64,000 nt of DNA from positions 61,183 through 125,182 of the forward strand of contig CAKZOD010000087.1 in assembly GCA_937136055.1 (NCBI GenBank), read 5' to 3'. This DNA is from an uncultured Oceanospirillaceae bacterium (GTDB lineage: Bacteria; Pseudomonadota; Gammaproteobacteria; Pseudomonadales; Balneatricaceae). Position 1 is the first letter of the stretch, and every line of letters starts with the position of its first letter. The position numbers and the translations under genes are program-made. Shown here piece after piece: positions 1 to 8,570 of this stretch. The notes under the pieces are model-generated. The model made no database searches. It saw nothing but the letters and a program-made list of their open reading frames with translations, and was not told the DNA's origin.

Positions 1-363
1 TTGATCCCAGTTAGTATTGATAATTCGATCAACTTTACGCACCAAGAAAGCCAGTGTGCGCTTATTGTATTCAGCAACAATTAAAAATGCATCTTCAGGG
101 TTATCTCTCTGTAAAGGTGCACGTCCAATTGCTTCGGACAGATCTAGAACAGGAATGGTTTCACCACGTATGTGAGCCATACCTTTAATGGCAGAAGTTT
201 GCCTAGGGATCTCGGTCAGCTTAGGACACTGCAGAACCTCTCTCACTTTAAAAACGTTTATGCCATATTGTTGCTCAGTCTCTAGGTTGAACAATAAGAG
301 TTCCAATCTATTTTGACCCACTAACTGAGTCCGTAGGTTTACACTATCTAGAATACCTGACAT
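1..363 (-). CDS. cheV: Chemotaxis coupling protein CheV, N-terminal part (runs off the window)
   Basis: The minus strand reads an open frame from an ATG at 363 to the window edge (121 codons), beginning MSGILDSVNLRTQLVGQNRLELL and continuing through the CheW-fold segment with ...NVFKVREVLQ and IRGETIPVLDL. That is the usual start of CheV, a CheW domain fused to a phosphorylatable receiver domain that couples chemoreceptors to CheA at the inner membrane. The receiver domain lies outside the window. It is divergent from flgA, a common arrangement in Pseudomonas- and Oceanospirillales-type flagellar loci. The CheV call is strong because of the N-terminal leader before the CheW motif; CheW alone would be the alternative. 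Confidence 0.88.
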   Translation of the reverse strand, partial: MSGILDSVNLRTQLVGQNRLELLLFNLETEQQYGINVFKVREVLQCPKLTEIPRQTSAIKGMAHIRGETIPVLDLSEAIGRAPLQRDNPEDAFLIVAEYNKRTLAFLVRKVDRIINTNWDQ

Positions 364-439
364 GATTTACATTAAACCCCAACTTTTTTCGAAATCAGTG
401 ATTCACATTACGTCTACTGACTGTTTCAGGACCTATAAC

Positions 440-1141
440 GTGACCTTTTTAAAACGTACTATTTATTGCAGTGCTGTAGCTATCTCTTTAAGCACTTTCA
501 ACCCTTTAGCAATAGCGTCCAATTCCATTCCAAAAGATATTAAAACTCAAATACTAACAGATTTAGCAGAGATTCACCCTACTGCTAATATCAATATAGC
601 CTTTAATCTACCAAATACTCAGAAAAAAATTTCTAAATGTAACGATTTCTCACTTCCACCTATCAAAAAAATATCTGCTGGAGGGAGATTTTCTCTGAGG
701 CTATCATGTAAGCACCCTAAATGGACGACTTACATAACCTTCATTGCTAGCATTAACTACCCTATCGCCAGCGCTAGAGAGCCTATCGCGAAAGGTCAAA
801 AACTAACAAGTAATAACATCCAATTTACAATGAAGGATGTTACTAAAATACATAGAGGTTATTATATATCACCTGAACCCCTATTTGGTAAAGTAGCAAA
901 AAGAGTTATTAAACAATTAGATATTATTAGTCCTCACATGCTTGACTCACCACAACTAATTGCAAAAGATGATACTGTGATGATTACTTCTCAATCATCA
1001 ATCATGTCTGTTTCCACTTTAGGAACAGCTTTACAAAATGGCAAAAAAGGCCGTCAAATTCGCGTCAAAAACAACCGCTCTGGAAAGATAATAAAAGCTT
1101 ACGTGACAGGCATCGGCAAAGTATCTACGCGGCCTCAGTAA
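440..1141 (+). CDS. flgA: Flagellar P-ring assembly chaperone FlgA (GTG start)
   Basis: Periplasmic chaperone for assembly of the FlgI P-ring of the flagellar basal body. The C-terminal half shows the SAF-like domain typical of FlgA (YPIASAREPIAKGQKL, and a C-terminal RQIRVKNNRSGKIIKAYVTG). The longest frame begins with an ATG at 362, but that codon overlaps the divergent cheV start and adds 26 residues before the signal peptide. A GTG at 440 is preceded by AGGA at 428-431 with 8-nt spacing, and the protein then opens directly with a charged n-region (FLKR), a hydrophobic core and an AIAS-like cleavage site. The shorter 233-residue form is therefore preferred. flgM and flgN follow on the same strand after a 261-bp gap with its own promoter. 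Confidence 0.87.
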   Translation: MTFLKRTIYCSAVAISLSTFNPLAIASNSIPKDIKTQILTDLAEIHPTANINIAFNLPNTQKKISKCNDFSLPPIKKISAGGRFSLRLSCKHPKWTTYITFIASINYPIASAREPIAKGQKLTSNNIQFTMKDVTKIHRGYYISPEPLFGKVAKRVIKQLDIISPHMLDSPQLIAKDDTVMITSQSSIMSVSTLGTALQNGKKGRQIRVKNNRSGKIIKAYVTGIGKVSTRPQ

Positions 1142-1346
1142 AATACCAAAGTATTAAAGATAGTTGCCTTTAAAGCTTCTACAACGGTTTTAGCTAAGTT
1201 TAAACCAAATCCCACTGCTATATCTTAATAACTGGTTGATAAGCAGCCATATACATGCGATTATTCAATTTTAAAGGATTAAATCGTGAATAATTCACTG
1301 ATTTATATTGAATATTGTTTTTCTTAAATTATTTTGCAATATTTAT

Positions 1347-1373
1347 TAAAGTTCTAATAATTACGGCCGCTAG
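1347..1373 (+). promoter_or_regulatory. FliA (sigma-28) type promoter for flgMN
   Basis: TAAA at 1347-1350, a 15-nt spacer, then GCCGCTAG at 1366-1373. The consensus is TAAA-N15-GCCGATAA, so the -35 and spacer match exactly and the -10 matches 6 of 8. It lies 29 nt upstream of the flgM start. Transcription of flgM from a class 3 promoter by the sigma factor that FlgM inhibits is the known feedback arrangement. Confidence 0.72.
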
Positions 1374-1402
1374 CTATATTAGAATTTAAAGAGGATATGA
1401 AA

Positions 1403-1705
1403 ATGGTTATTGATCTTACGAGCGCATCATCCCAATCGATGACTCGTGGCAAGGTCAGCGCCCAGCGAACTGCGGGGGCTGAAACAACTGCCACTCCAGC
1501 AAAGCAGAATGGTGCTAAAGATACATTCGAGCTAAGTAGTACCGCTCAGGCACTTAAAAAAGCCGATGCTATTATCGCCAATACACCAGATGTGGATAGC
1601 GATCGAGTTGCGAGTATTAAAGCCGCTATTGCTGACGGAAGCTATTCAATAGACTACCAAAGCGTTGCGGAAAAACTTTTGGGTTTTGAGTCACAATTAA
1701 GCTAA
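1403..1705 (+). CDS. flgM: Anti-sigma-28 factor FlgM
   Basis: Binds and inhibits FliA until the hook-basal body is finished, after which it is exported through the flagellar type III apparatus. The product is 100 residues, a normal FlgM length, starting [10 protein letters not shown] with a low-complexity N-terminus. The conserved C-terminal part is [16 protein letters not shown] followed by [18 protein letters not shown], then the helix AEKLLGFE. An ATG at 1397 would start two codons earlier, but GAGG at 1391-1394 is only 2 nt from it and 8 nt from the ATG at 1403, so 1403 is chosen. flgN begins 3 nt after the stop, so the two are co-transcribed. Confidence 0.93.
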   Translation: MVIDLTSASSQSMTRGKVSAQRTAGAETTATPAKQNGAKDTFELSSTAQALKKADAIIANTPDVDSDRVASIKAAIADGSYSIDYQSVAEKLLGFESQLS

Positions 1706-1708
1706 GTC

Positions 1709-2197
1709 ATGAATAAAGAGAACCATTTGGCATTCGATGCCCTTACCAAGCAGGGCATTGACACACTAAAGAAGCTTAACGCGACTTTACAAGATGAGCT
1801 ATCCTCACTGACAAACAGAGATATTGATCAAATAAAAATCTGTTCAAGCCAGAAAAGCCAAATTCTTACAGATTTTTCCGAAAACACATTCCAACGTATA
1901 CAAATCTTAAAAAATTGTGGCTTTGAGTCTGATAAACAAAGTGTCTCTGATTTTTTGAGCCAATGCGACGATGCCTCTTTAAAAACGCTGTGTATTGAGA
2001 ACTGGAAAATATTAGAAGAAACATTACAAGCAACCCTAGATGCCAATAATGTTAATGAACAAGTACTAAAGCGTAATCAAAAAAATATCGATACCATTCT
2101 TTCGATCCTGCAAGGCAAACAAGCTAATAATATCTTATATGACGCAAAAGGCGACAAAGGCGATTATGCAGGCCAGTCTAGAATTGGAAAAGCTTAA
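1709..2197 (+). CDS. flgN: Flagellar export chaperone FlgN family protein
   Basis: A 162-residue, almost all-helical, glutamine- and asparagine-rich protein. It keeps the FlgN pattern of a long N-terminal helix (ALTKQGIDTLKKLNATLQDEL) and a later ANNVNEQVLKRNQKNIDTIL segment, where FlgN proteins carry N-x-x-N. FlgN is the cytosolic chaperone of the hook-filament junction proteins FlgK and FlgL. Position directly behind flgM (3-nt gap) supports the call more than the sequence alone, because FlgN is poorly conserved. The Shine-Dalgarno is weak, suggesting translational coupling to flgM. Confidence 0.83.
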   Translation: MNKENHLAFDALTKQGIDTLKKLNATLQDELSSLTNRDIDQIKICSSQKSQILTDFSENTFQRIQILKNCGFESDKQSVSDFLSQCDDASLKTLCIENWKILEETLQATLDANNVNEQVLKRNQKNIDTILSILQGKQANNILYDAKGDKGDYAGQSRIGKA

Positions 2198-2289
2198 TAC
2201 AAGCCTTACGTCATAAAAAACAATTCCTGACACCAATCTAGAAGCAATACTTTCCTATCTAAAACAACCCTGTATAATACCCACCATTA

Positions 2290-2366
2290 GTCTCCATAGC
2301 TCAGCTGGATAGAGCGTTTGCCTCCTAAGCGAAAGGCCGCAGGTTCGAATCCTGCTGGGGACACCA
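2290..2366 (+). tRNA. tRNA-Arg (anticodon CCU)
   Basis: A full cloverleaf can be drawn. The acceptor GTCTCCA pairs with TGGGGAC (one G-U). The D-stem is GCTC/GAGC, the anticodon stem TTTGC/GCGAA (2317-2321/2329-2333) with loop CTCCTAA and anticodon CCT at 2324-2326, and the T-arm GCAGG-TTCGAAT-CCTGC. The CCA end is encoded at 2364-2366. It decodes AGG. The gene stands alone between flgN and a convergent thioredoxin-like gene; no integrase or att duplication is visible next to it. Confidence 0.97.
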
Positions 2367-2385
2367 CAGTTTTTTGTAGCATTTA

Positions 2386-2763
2386 TTAGATATTACTGTC
2401 GATCTCTTTCTTAAGTATTGACATTAACTCTCCTGCAGAATCCTCTTCTATTCGATAAAACTCTTTATCACCCAAACTAAAGATAATCGTTGGTAAACAG
2501 TTAATAGGCAATGTGCCTGATTGCTTCCCTAACCGGTAACTCTCTTTATCCTCATAACTATGTAATGCGATATCACCAAAGCCTTCCTGTGCTTGAGCAT
2601 CGACAGCTAACAAATAAGAAACCTCGCGCTCACAGTCAGGGCACCAGCTCGCATTGTGGACAACCACGCCAATATCTCTATAGACTTGATCCTCAACTGA
2701 TAAGCCAATTTGAGCCGCTTCAATAGATGCAGACCATAAATTTTTGACGTCATCTAAATTCAT
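2386..2763 (-). CDS. Thioredoxin-fold protein with CPDC active site
   Basis: A 125-residue protein with a single thioredoxin-like domain. The active site is ASWCPDCEREV near residues 38-48, and the cis-proline loop is NCLPTIIF around residue 90. There is no signal peptide, so it is expected to be cytosolic. CPDC is the motif of a subgroup of small thioredoxin family proteins; substrate and partner are unknown. It is convergent with the tRNA gene and lies downstream of the TRAP operon terminator on the same strand, so it is probably its own transcription unit. Confidence 0.72.
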   Translation of the reverse strand: MNLDDVKNLWSASIEAAQIGLSVEDQVYRDIGVVVHNASWCPDCEREVSYLLAVDAQAQEGFGDIALHSYEDKESYRLGKQSGTLPINCLPTIIFSLGDKEFYRIEEDSAGELMSILKKEIDSNI

Positions 2764-2847
2764 AATTTTCCCGTATGGTGTTATTAAATTGCATATAAAA
2801 AATAATATGCATGGCTTGAAGATAAGATATAAGAGCTAAAACATAAG

Positions 2848-2871
2848 CTGGGCGGCTATAAAGCCGCCCAG
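2848..2871 (-). terminator. Rho-independent terminator after the TRAP permease genes
   Basis: A perfect 10-bp stem (CTGGGCGGCT / AGCCGCCCAG) with a 4-nt ATAA loop lies 7 nt past the stop of the large permease gene, followed on the minus strand by a moderately T-rich stretch. Confidence 0.8.
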
Positions 2872-2877
2872 AGAACT

Positions 2878-5544
2878 TTAGAAGTTCAGTGAGATATCAC
2901 GATGAACGGACAAGCAACTTGCTATACTCTTAGCTTGCTCCAAGCTAAGCTTAGGCTGCATACGTGCGCCGATTGTTAACTTGATTTGTTGATCATACGA
3001 AGCTAGAACAGGTAGTAAATCGGCTTTAGCCTTACGACGCCATTCCACTTCTGTTCTGAAAAGCGCCAATGCCTTTTGGAACTCTCCAATCGACTTATCA
3101 AGTTTCACCTTCTTCAATGCTCTGCGAGCTTTTGACAACTTCGTTTTCACTGAGCTAGTCCCTTTAATGCTACCAAGCTTACTTTCTACCGCCTTGATAG
3201 TCTTCATTGCGGGTTTAGCCTGTGCTTTCGTTTCTACCGCTAAAATAACAGCTTCAAGCGCCAGAATTGACTCTTCCATTGCCGCAAGATCATCTGTCGC
3301 TTCAACGACTTTAACAATTTCAGAAATTGGCTCGTAGGCACCATCAACATTATTGCGATAACGGCTACGTGCTTTCTTTAAAGCACCGCTAAGTTTCTCA
3401 AAATGAGCACGTTTTTCTTTCCACTGTGCAGGAATTTGCTGCTCTATCAACTCCTTCTCAGCAAGTAACGTTTTATTAGCAGCTTCTAGCCCTGCAATAC
3501 TTGAAGTTAATGACTCATCTCTTTTCGCGCGGCCTAACAACTTAACGTTATTTTTAACCTTGGCGTCTATACGACGAATCTTCTTTTGCAGATTACGCAC
3601 TTCTATATGCAGAGGACGGTACTCTGGTGAATACTCCTCTAAAGCCTGCTCTGCATCACGAATATTTTGCACCAATTCAAAAGTAGCACCGGCATTAGCA
3701 AAGCTTTCAGACAATACCTTTTGCTGCTTTTTCGGCAGATAGCTTAAATCTACCGCTTTGGCTGTCGTGATACTTTCACGTAACTGATCACCAATCGTAT
3801 CGTATTGATTAAATACATATGACTCAAGACACTGCTGAATTCTTGGATTCATAGGCGGTGGAGCCGTGTCAGAGGTCAATGCTGTTCTATTTGGTAAATA
3901 GTTAACAAGCGGAGGGAAAAAGCCTGCTATAGCTAAGGCAATAATTTGGATCCCAATAAAGACAACCGCCCCTTTGTAGATATCCAAAGTTTTGACAGCT
4001 TTCGATGCCACGCCCCGCAAATAAAATAACGCAAAACCAAATGGCGGTGTTAAGAACGATGTTTGAATATTCAAACCTATCATTACACCTAACCATACAG
4101 CGGTTATATTTGCACTTGGATCAGCCATTAAAATAGGTGCAACAATAGGCACTACAACTACAGCAATTTCGATGAAATCAAGGAAGAAACCTAATAAGAA
4201 GATCACAACCATTACAACAACAAACTGCGTCCAAAAGCCGCCTGGCAAACTCGTTAAAAACTCCTTAACTAAATGTTCACCACCAAAAGCTCGAAAGGCA
4301 GTAGTTAACATTGCAGCACCAATCAAGATAATAAATACCATTGAAGTGGTTTTTGCAGTTTCAACCATTACTTCTTGCAAAGTATTTTGGATTTTAAACG
4401 TTCGCCAAGCACTCCAAGTAACAGCTATAAGCAAGCCAAGCACTGCAATCACGGCCATAATAATGCCGTACTTATCTGCTTCAGAGGTGATGCTCTTAAT
4501 ATTTAAATCAAAATTTGAGACTAGAAAACTAATAGCAACAATAGAGACCAATGCCAGGATTGCAGGATAATAACGATTTCTCTGCTCGCCGGTTAAGCGA
4601 TAACCACCCATTATCATCGCACCTACCGCACCAATAGCGCCGGCTTGGTTAACAGTTGCAATACCTAAAATGATTGAACCTAAAACAACAAAGATCAGCC
4701 CTAAAGGGGGTACCAATGCAAACAATACTGTTTTTAGGAATTTCTTATCGTACTCACCTTCAAAAGGGACCGGTGGAGCTAGGGATGGTTTAATTAACGC
4801 TGTCGCTAGGATATAGAGAATATATAAACCGACCAGTATCAACCCCGGTACCATCGCACCCATAAACATATCACCCGCACTTGCCGATGCTATATCAAAG
4901 GTTGAAGGCATGGTTATCTCGCCCGTAATTTCTTTATAATCAGCTTTTCGAATCGTAGCTGCCTGATCCGCCGCACTAGACAATTGATCCGCTAAAATAA
5001 TAAGTACAATTGAAGGCGGGATAATTTGCCCTAAGGTTCCCGATGCACAAATAATCCCAGATGCTAAAGGCTTTGAATAATTGTTACGCAGCATTGCTGG
5101 CATTGAAATTAAGCCCATCGCTATAACAGTTGCGCCAACAATACCTGTTGTTGCCGCTAACAATGCACCTACAATAACAACAGAGATTCCCAATCCACCA
5201 GGGATAGGACCAAACAATTGAGCCATTGCAACGAGTAAATCTTCTGCAATCTTTGAGCGCTGTAGCATTATGCCCATGAAGATAAACAATGGGATTGCGA
5301 TTAATGTATCTCGTTCAACATCCCAATATAGACTTCGTATATTAGTGACCCCTGCACTGAGCCATTGAACAGGCCCTCCTTGCGCAAAATACGCATCGGG
5401 ATTACCGGTAAAAAGCCAGCCGCACAAAGCAGCAAGTGATATAGCTATAATGGCTGAACCCGGTAGCGCAAACGCTACTGGGAAGCCTGAGGTTAGTGCC
5501 ACTATCATCAGCACCACTAACAGTAAGAGGAAAAACAATTCCAT
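2878..5544 (-). CDS. TRAP transporter large permease (DctM family) with a long helical C-terminal tail
   Basis: Ion-coupled permease of a tripartite ATP-independent periplasmic transporter in the inner membrane. Residues 1 to about 550 are DctM-like: repeated hydrophobic helices, the early FPVAFALPGSA motif, IIPPSIVLIILAD, GFFLDFIEIAVVVVPI and TPPFGFALFYLRG. From about residue 565 to 888 (positions 2878-3852) there is a soluble, charged, predicted coiled-coil region rich in K, E, A and L, for example EVRNLQKKIRRIDAKVKNN, ending in a small Cys-containing cap. Ordinary DctM proteins are about 430-600 residues, so this is a fusion or large extension. The frame is continuous with no sign of a sequencing error. 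The start ATG has AGGG about 8 nt upstream. The small permease gene lies 61 bp upstream. Confidence 0.9.
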   Translation of the reverse strand: MELFFLLLLVVLMIVALTSGFPVAFALPGSAIIAISLAALCGWLFTGNPDAYFAQGGPVQWLSAGVTNIRSLYWDVERDTLIAIPLFIFMGIMLQRSKIAEDLLVAMAQLFGPIPGGLGISVVIVGALLAATTGIVGATVIAMGLISMPAMLRNNYSKPLASGIICASGTLGQIIPPSIVLIILADQLSSAADQAATIRKADYKEITGEITMPSTFDIASASAGDMFMGAMVPGLILVGLYILYILATALIKPSLAPPVPFEGEYDKKFLKTVLFALVPPLGLIFVVLGSIILGIATVNQAGAIGAVGAMIMGGYRLTGEQRNRYYPAILALVSIVAISFLVSNFDLNIKSITSEADKYGIIMAVIAVLGLLIAVTWSAWRTFKIQNTLQEVMVETAKTTSMVFIILIGAAMLTTAFRAFGGEHLVKEFLTSLPGGFWTQFVVVMVVIFLLGFFLDFIEIAVVVVPIVAPILMADPSANITAVWLGVMIGLNIQTSFLTPPFGFALFYLRGVASKAVKTLDIYKGAVVFIGIQIIALAIAGFFPPLVNYLPNRTALTSDTAPPPMNPRIQQCLESYVFNQYDTIGDQLRESITTAKAVDLSYLPKKQQKVLSESFANAGATFELVQNIRDAEQALEEYSPEYRPLHIEVRNLQKKIRRIDAKVKNNVKLLGRAKRDESLTSSIAGLEAANKTLLAEKELIEQQIPAQWKEKRAHFEKLSGALKKARSRYRNNVDGAYEPISEIVKVVEATDDLAAMEESILALEAVILAVETKAQAKPAMKTIKAVESKLGSIKGTSSVKTKLSKARRALKKVKLDKSIGEFQKALALFRTEVEWRRKAKADLLPVLASYDQQIKLTIGARMQPKLSLEQAKSIASCLSVHRDISLNF

Positions 5545-5605
5545 GAAAATACCCTATGATTCTATTTTTTCTTAATACACTGGTTGTTCTTAATGCACAG
5601 ATTAC

Positions 5606-6679
5606 CTAGTACGCTGGAGTCTTAGCTGGGCTTTCCAGTTCAGGCTCATCACGTAAATCAGCAATATTGCTCAGCAAGTAGCTACAAAATTGCACCATCA
5701 TTGATACTGAAAATATAACCAAGTAACCAACCATCATATACTTCACATATAAACCATAACCACTCTGGGATATTTCAAAACTAATCAATGGACTATTAAT
5801 ACTATTGCCTTTGCCCCACATTCCCATGGTTAAAATTATCCAACACAGAGGAATACCTAACAGCAACAAACCAAAAGTATTAGACCAAGCTTTCACTCTT
5901 TTAGTGAAGCCTGCATAAAGCACATCGACTCGTACGTGTCCATCAGCAACTAAGGTGTGCGAGCTGGCAAACAAAAAGAGTGCGGCATACCAAAAACGGA
6001 CTAAGTCACCCATGAACGCTTGCTCATAAGAAAATATAAAGCTCAGTATTACGATTTTAAATTCTGCGATAACAACTAACAAAGCCAGCCAAGTAAAACC
6101 TAATGAACGGGTAAACAAAGCAATAATCATTGCCACACCCATAATCGGGTAGTGTATGTTTACTCCCCTCTCTAAAGGTCGGCCGATAGAATCAATGGTC
6201 TCTTTACTAACAAAATAGTGAAGCAATTCTTCAACACGTAAGAATGAAATCACCATATCAGCCAATCCTACCAAGAACACTGCCCAAAATGCCGCTCTAA
6301 TAATATAACGAGCAAGCGCCGATAAGGTTTGAGCATCTGCTCTTAATTGTCGATTGGGAGTTAGTGCGATAAAACTAGCAACCACCATAATAGCTGCGAC
6401 ATAACTTAATGTTTGCCACCAACCTAGCTGCATTGCTTGTTCTGTTAAAGCTTTTCTTGGAGCTTCTAAACCAAACCACTGTAACTGAGAGAAATATTCC
6501 AACATACTTGGCCAATTCAACCAATAAGTTAGATATACGTTGAGTAGAAACACGAATGTTACAGTGACAATCGAACTTGCGAAAAGTCGATAAAACTTAG
6601 CTGAAAAAGAACTTGAATTGTACGGGATATTCGATGAGGTATTTGGCATCTCATCAGCAGAAATTGTTGAATTATTCAT
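5606..6679 (-). CDS. TRAP transporter small permease (long DctQ-type)
   Basis: A 357-residue membrane protein with about seven hydrophobic segments (for example SSIVTVTFVFLLNVYLTYWL and TFGLLLLGIPLCWIILTMG). The C-terminal half has the DctQ features HTLVADGHVRVDVLYAGF and a following pair of helices. It is roughly twice the length of classic DctQ proteins; long small-permease subunits accompany TakP-type binding proteins. It sits between the binding protein gene and the large permease gene, the usual P-Q-M order. The start has no convincing Shine-Dalgarno. A strong hairpin separates it from the binding protein gene. Confidence 0.85.
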   Translation of the reverse strand: MNNSTISADEMPNTSSNIPYNSSSFSAKFYRLFASSIVTVTFVFLLNVYLTYWLNWPSMLEYFSQLQWFGLEAPRKALTEQAMQLGWWQTLSYVAAIMVVASFIALTPNRQLRADAQTLSALARYIIRAAFWAVFLVGLADMVISFLRVEELLHYFVSKETIDSIGRPLERGVNIHYPIMGVAMIIALFTRSLGFTWLALLVVIAEFKIVILSFIFSYEQAFMGDLVRFWYAALFLFASSHTLVADGHVRVDVLYAGFTKRVKAWSNTFGLLLLGIPLCWIILTMGMWGKGNSINSPLISFEISQSGYGLYVKYMMVGYLVIFSVSMMVQFCSYLLSNIADLRDEPELESPAKTPAY

Positions 6680-6835
6680 ATTATAGCGCCGGACTAGTAC
6701 AAAAATTAAACGTTAGCTGGGTAAGCTAAGAACCTATTGTAATATCCATTTACACTGTAAGTTAGCCACTTAATAAAGCCAGTAACTTAAGATAGATAGT
6801 TACTTAATAGTAGTAACCTAATATAGGCATCAAAC

Positions 6836-6865
6836 AAATATGCGAGGCAGTAGCCTCGCATATTT
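6836..6865 (-). terminator. Intercistronic terminator/attenuator between TRAP binding protein and permease genes
   Basis: A perfect 13-bp stem (AAATATGCGAGGC / GCCTCGCATATTT) with a 4-nt loop lies 10 nt past the stop of the binding protein gene. It probably makes most transcripts stop after the binding protein or protects their 3' end, so that binding protein is made in excess over permease. Confidence 0.78.
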
Positions 6866-6875
6866 TTCAGCGCTT

Positions 6876-7970
6876 TTACAAATCAAGTACGCGATTACGT
6901 TGACGAACGTAAGCTTGATCTGAAAGTTTAGCCCATGCACCAACACTTGTACGAGCAGCTACGAAGCTTTCGTGGATACGGTTAGCAAGCTCACTGTGTG
7001 ACTTAACCGTTTCAAACACTTCGTCAGCAGCTTCACCAAATGCATCATAGATGTCATCGTTGAATTCACGAAGTTTAACACCTTGCTCATTTACAAGCTT
7101 GTCAAGGAACAGACCGTTTTTCGCATTGTACTCAGACATCATTACATCATTTTCCATAGATGATGCAGCTTCAATCATTAATTGATCAGCTTTTGACAAC
7201 CCTTTCCACCACTCGTTGTTCATACCGATAGCAAGCATCGCACCTGGCTCATGCATACCTGGGAAGTAGTAGTATTTAGCAGCTTCATAGAATTTCATGA
7301 TGCTGTCGTTCCAAGGACCAACCCACTCAGTAGCATCGATTGCACCCGATACCAAGTTTTCATAAATTTGGCCGCCAGGTAGAGATACAGGAGATCCGCC
7401 CAGTTTCGCAAGTACGTCGCCACCAAGACCTGGCATACGCATTTTCAAACCTTTGAAGTCATCTACCGAGTTGATTTCCTTACGGAACCAACCACCCATT
7501 TGAACACCAGTGTTACCGCACATAAGGCCTTTTAGACCGTACTCTGCAGATAGTTCATCCCATAACTCTTGACCGCCGCCGAAACGAATCCATGCGTTCA
7601 TTTCTGTGTAAGTCAAACCGAATGGTACAGAAGTGAAATATGCAAAGCCTGGGTGCTTACCTTTCCAGTAGTATTCAGCAGCATGGTACATTTGAGCGTT
7701 ACCTGATGCTACTTCATCAAATGAGTCAAACGCTTTAACTCTTTCGTTTGCTGCAAAGTAGTTAACAACAATACGGCCATCACTCATATCTGCCAGACGT
7801 TGAGCAAAACGTTGAGCACCCGTACCTAGACCAGGGAAATCTCTGCCCCAAGTCGCTACCATGTTAATTTCCATACGCTCTTTAGCGATGGCAGGAGCAG
7901 AAATAGTTGTTGCTGCGGCAACGCCACCTAAACCTGCTAAACCCGTTTTTAATAGATCACGTCTTTTCAT
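6876..7970 (-). CDS. TRAP transporter solute-binding protein, TakP-like, TAT-exported
   Basis: Periplasmic substrate-binding subunit, 364 residues. The N-terminus carries a twin-arginine signal (MKRRDLLKTG, hydrophobic stretch, APAIA cleavage site). The mature part strongly recalls the 2-oxoacid-binding protein TakP of Rhodobacter sphaeroides: GNTGVQMGGWFRKEIN, LKMRMPGLGGDVL, IDATEWVGPWND and KYYYFPGMHEPG. A 2-oxo acid or similar monocarboxylate is therefore the best substrate guess, bound with a cation. AGGAG lies 8 nt upstream of the ATG. It is first in the operon, followed by the small and large permease genes. Some TakP relatives bind other acids, so the substrate is inference. Confidence 0.9.
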   Translation of the reverse strand: MKRRDLLKTGLAGLGGVAAATTISAPAIAKERMEINMVATWGRDFPGLGTGAQRFAQRLADMSDGRIVVNYFAANERVKAFDSFDEVASGNAQMYHAAEYYWKGKHPGFAYFTSVPFGLTYTEMNAWIRFGGGQELWDELSAEYGLKGLMCGNTGVQMGGWFRKEINSVDDFKGLKMRMPGLGGDVLAKLGGSPVSLPGGQIYENLVSGAIDATEWVGPWNDSIMKFYEAAKYYYFPGMHEPGAMLAIGMNNEWWKGLSKADQLMIEAASSMENDVMMSEYNAKNGLFLDKLVNEQGVKLREFNDDIYDAFGEAADEVFETVKSHSELANRIHESFVAARTSVGAWAKLSDQAYVRQRNRVLDL

Positions 7971-7997
7971 GAAGACAAACTCCTAATTATTATTGTT

Positions 7998-8012
7998 TAC
8001 CGTTGTACGGTA
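7998..8012. promoter_or_regulatory. Possible operator in the TRAP operon leader
   Basis: The inverted repeat TACCGT-TGT-ACGGTA lies about 28 nt upstream of the binding-protein start. Size and symmetry suit a dimeric regulator (GntR- or LacI-like), but no adjacent regulator gene points to one. Confidence 0.35.
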
Positions 8013-8505
8013 TTTTTAGCCTCATATATCAAAATAATATACGAATGCATCAAAACTGCATCAGTACAGCAGAATTATCATACAGAGTAAATTTTTTTTT
8101 TAAATACACTTAGTAACGTTTTTTATAATTGAGCTGTATTAGATCAGTAAATGCTTAAAAAAAATGCAATCAGACCAACATTCTGACTAATAACTGAATC
8201 ATAAAAACCAGCCATGTTGACTCATCAGAAAATATTTTTATCTAGTACTTTAGTCGTAGATCAAGAAGATATTTTACGTAAATATAGGCCTGCGTTAGCG
8301 CTATATTACCTATTATAGAGAGAGCATTACTTATTATTTTAGAAACCGAATTGACAATCTACACCGCTACACCCCTTGAGGTTTCTTAACTCCCAACATA
8401 TTAAGATGACAATACCGCTTACGCTCTGACATATTTAAATTGATGTATAAAGGCTAATTTTTCGGGCTATCTAACAAATCAGTATTTTTCTAGGAGAGAG
8501 CTTCT

Positions 8506-8541
8506 ATGAATAAAGTAAGCGTTTCACTATCGTATCAATAG
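8506..8541 (+). CDS. Possible 11-codon leader-type mini-ORF
   Basis: ATG at 8506 follows a strong GGAGAGAG at 8493-8500 and reads MNKVSVSLSYQ then TAG. The coding part lies inside the long hairpin at 8511-8558. This geometry (good ribosome site, short ORF overlapping a terminator-like stem) recalls leader peptides, but no + strand gene follows, since the next gene is ccoG on the other strand. A TATAAA at 8446-8451 could be part of a promoter. It may be chance or part of a small RNA. Confidence 0.3.
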   Translation: MNKVSVSLSYQ

Positions 8542-8570
8542 TGCAAACGCTTACTTTAGCTATTATTTTT
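8511..8570 (+). terminator. Long hairpin with T-rich trailer (terminator, possibly of a small RNA)
   Basis: Fourteen paired bases (TAAAGTAAGCGTTT at 8511-8524 with its complement at 8545-8558) continue into a 6-bp inner stem (CACTAT/ATAGTG) with one bulged C, a 7-nt loop and a following ATTATTTTTT run. It may also end ccoG transcripts arriving from the other side, about 110 bp downstream of that stop. The remaining gap, 7971-8510, shows no other gene. Confidence 0.6.

Noticed and set aside
2290..2366. tRNA-Arg as an integration site of a mobile element
   Set aside because: No integrase, no duplication of the tRNA 3' end found downstream, and flanking genes look like core genome.
4172..4570. 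132-residue plus-strand frame opposite the TRAP permease
   Set aside because: Antisense shadow of hydrophobic codons in the DctM gene; no ribosome site.
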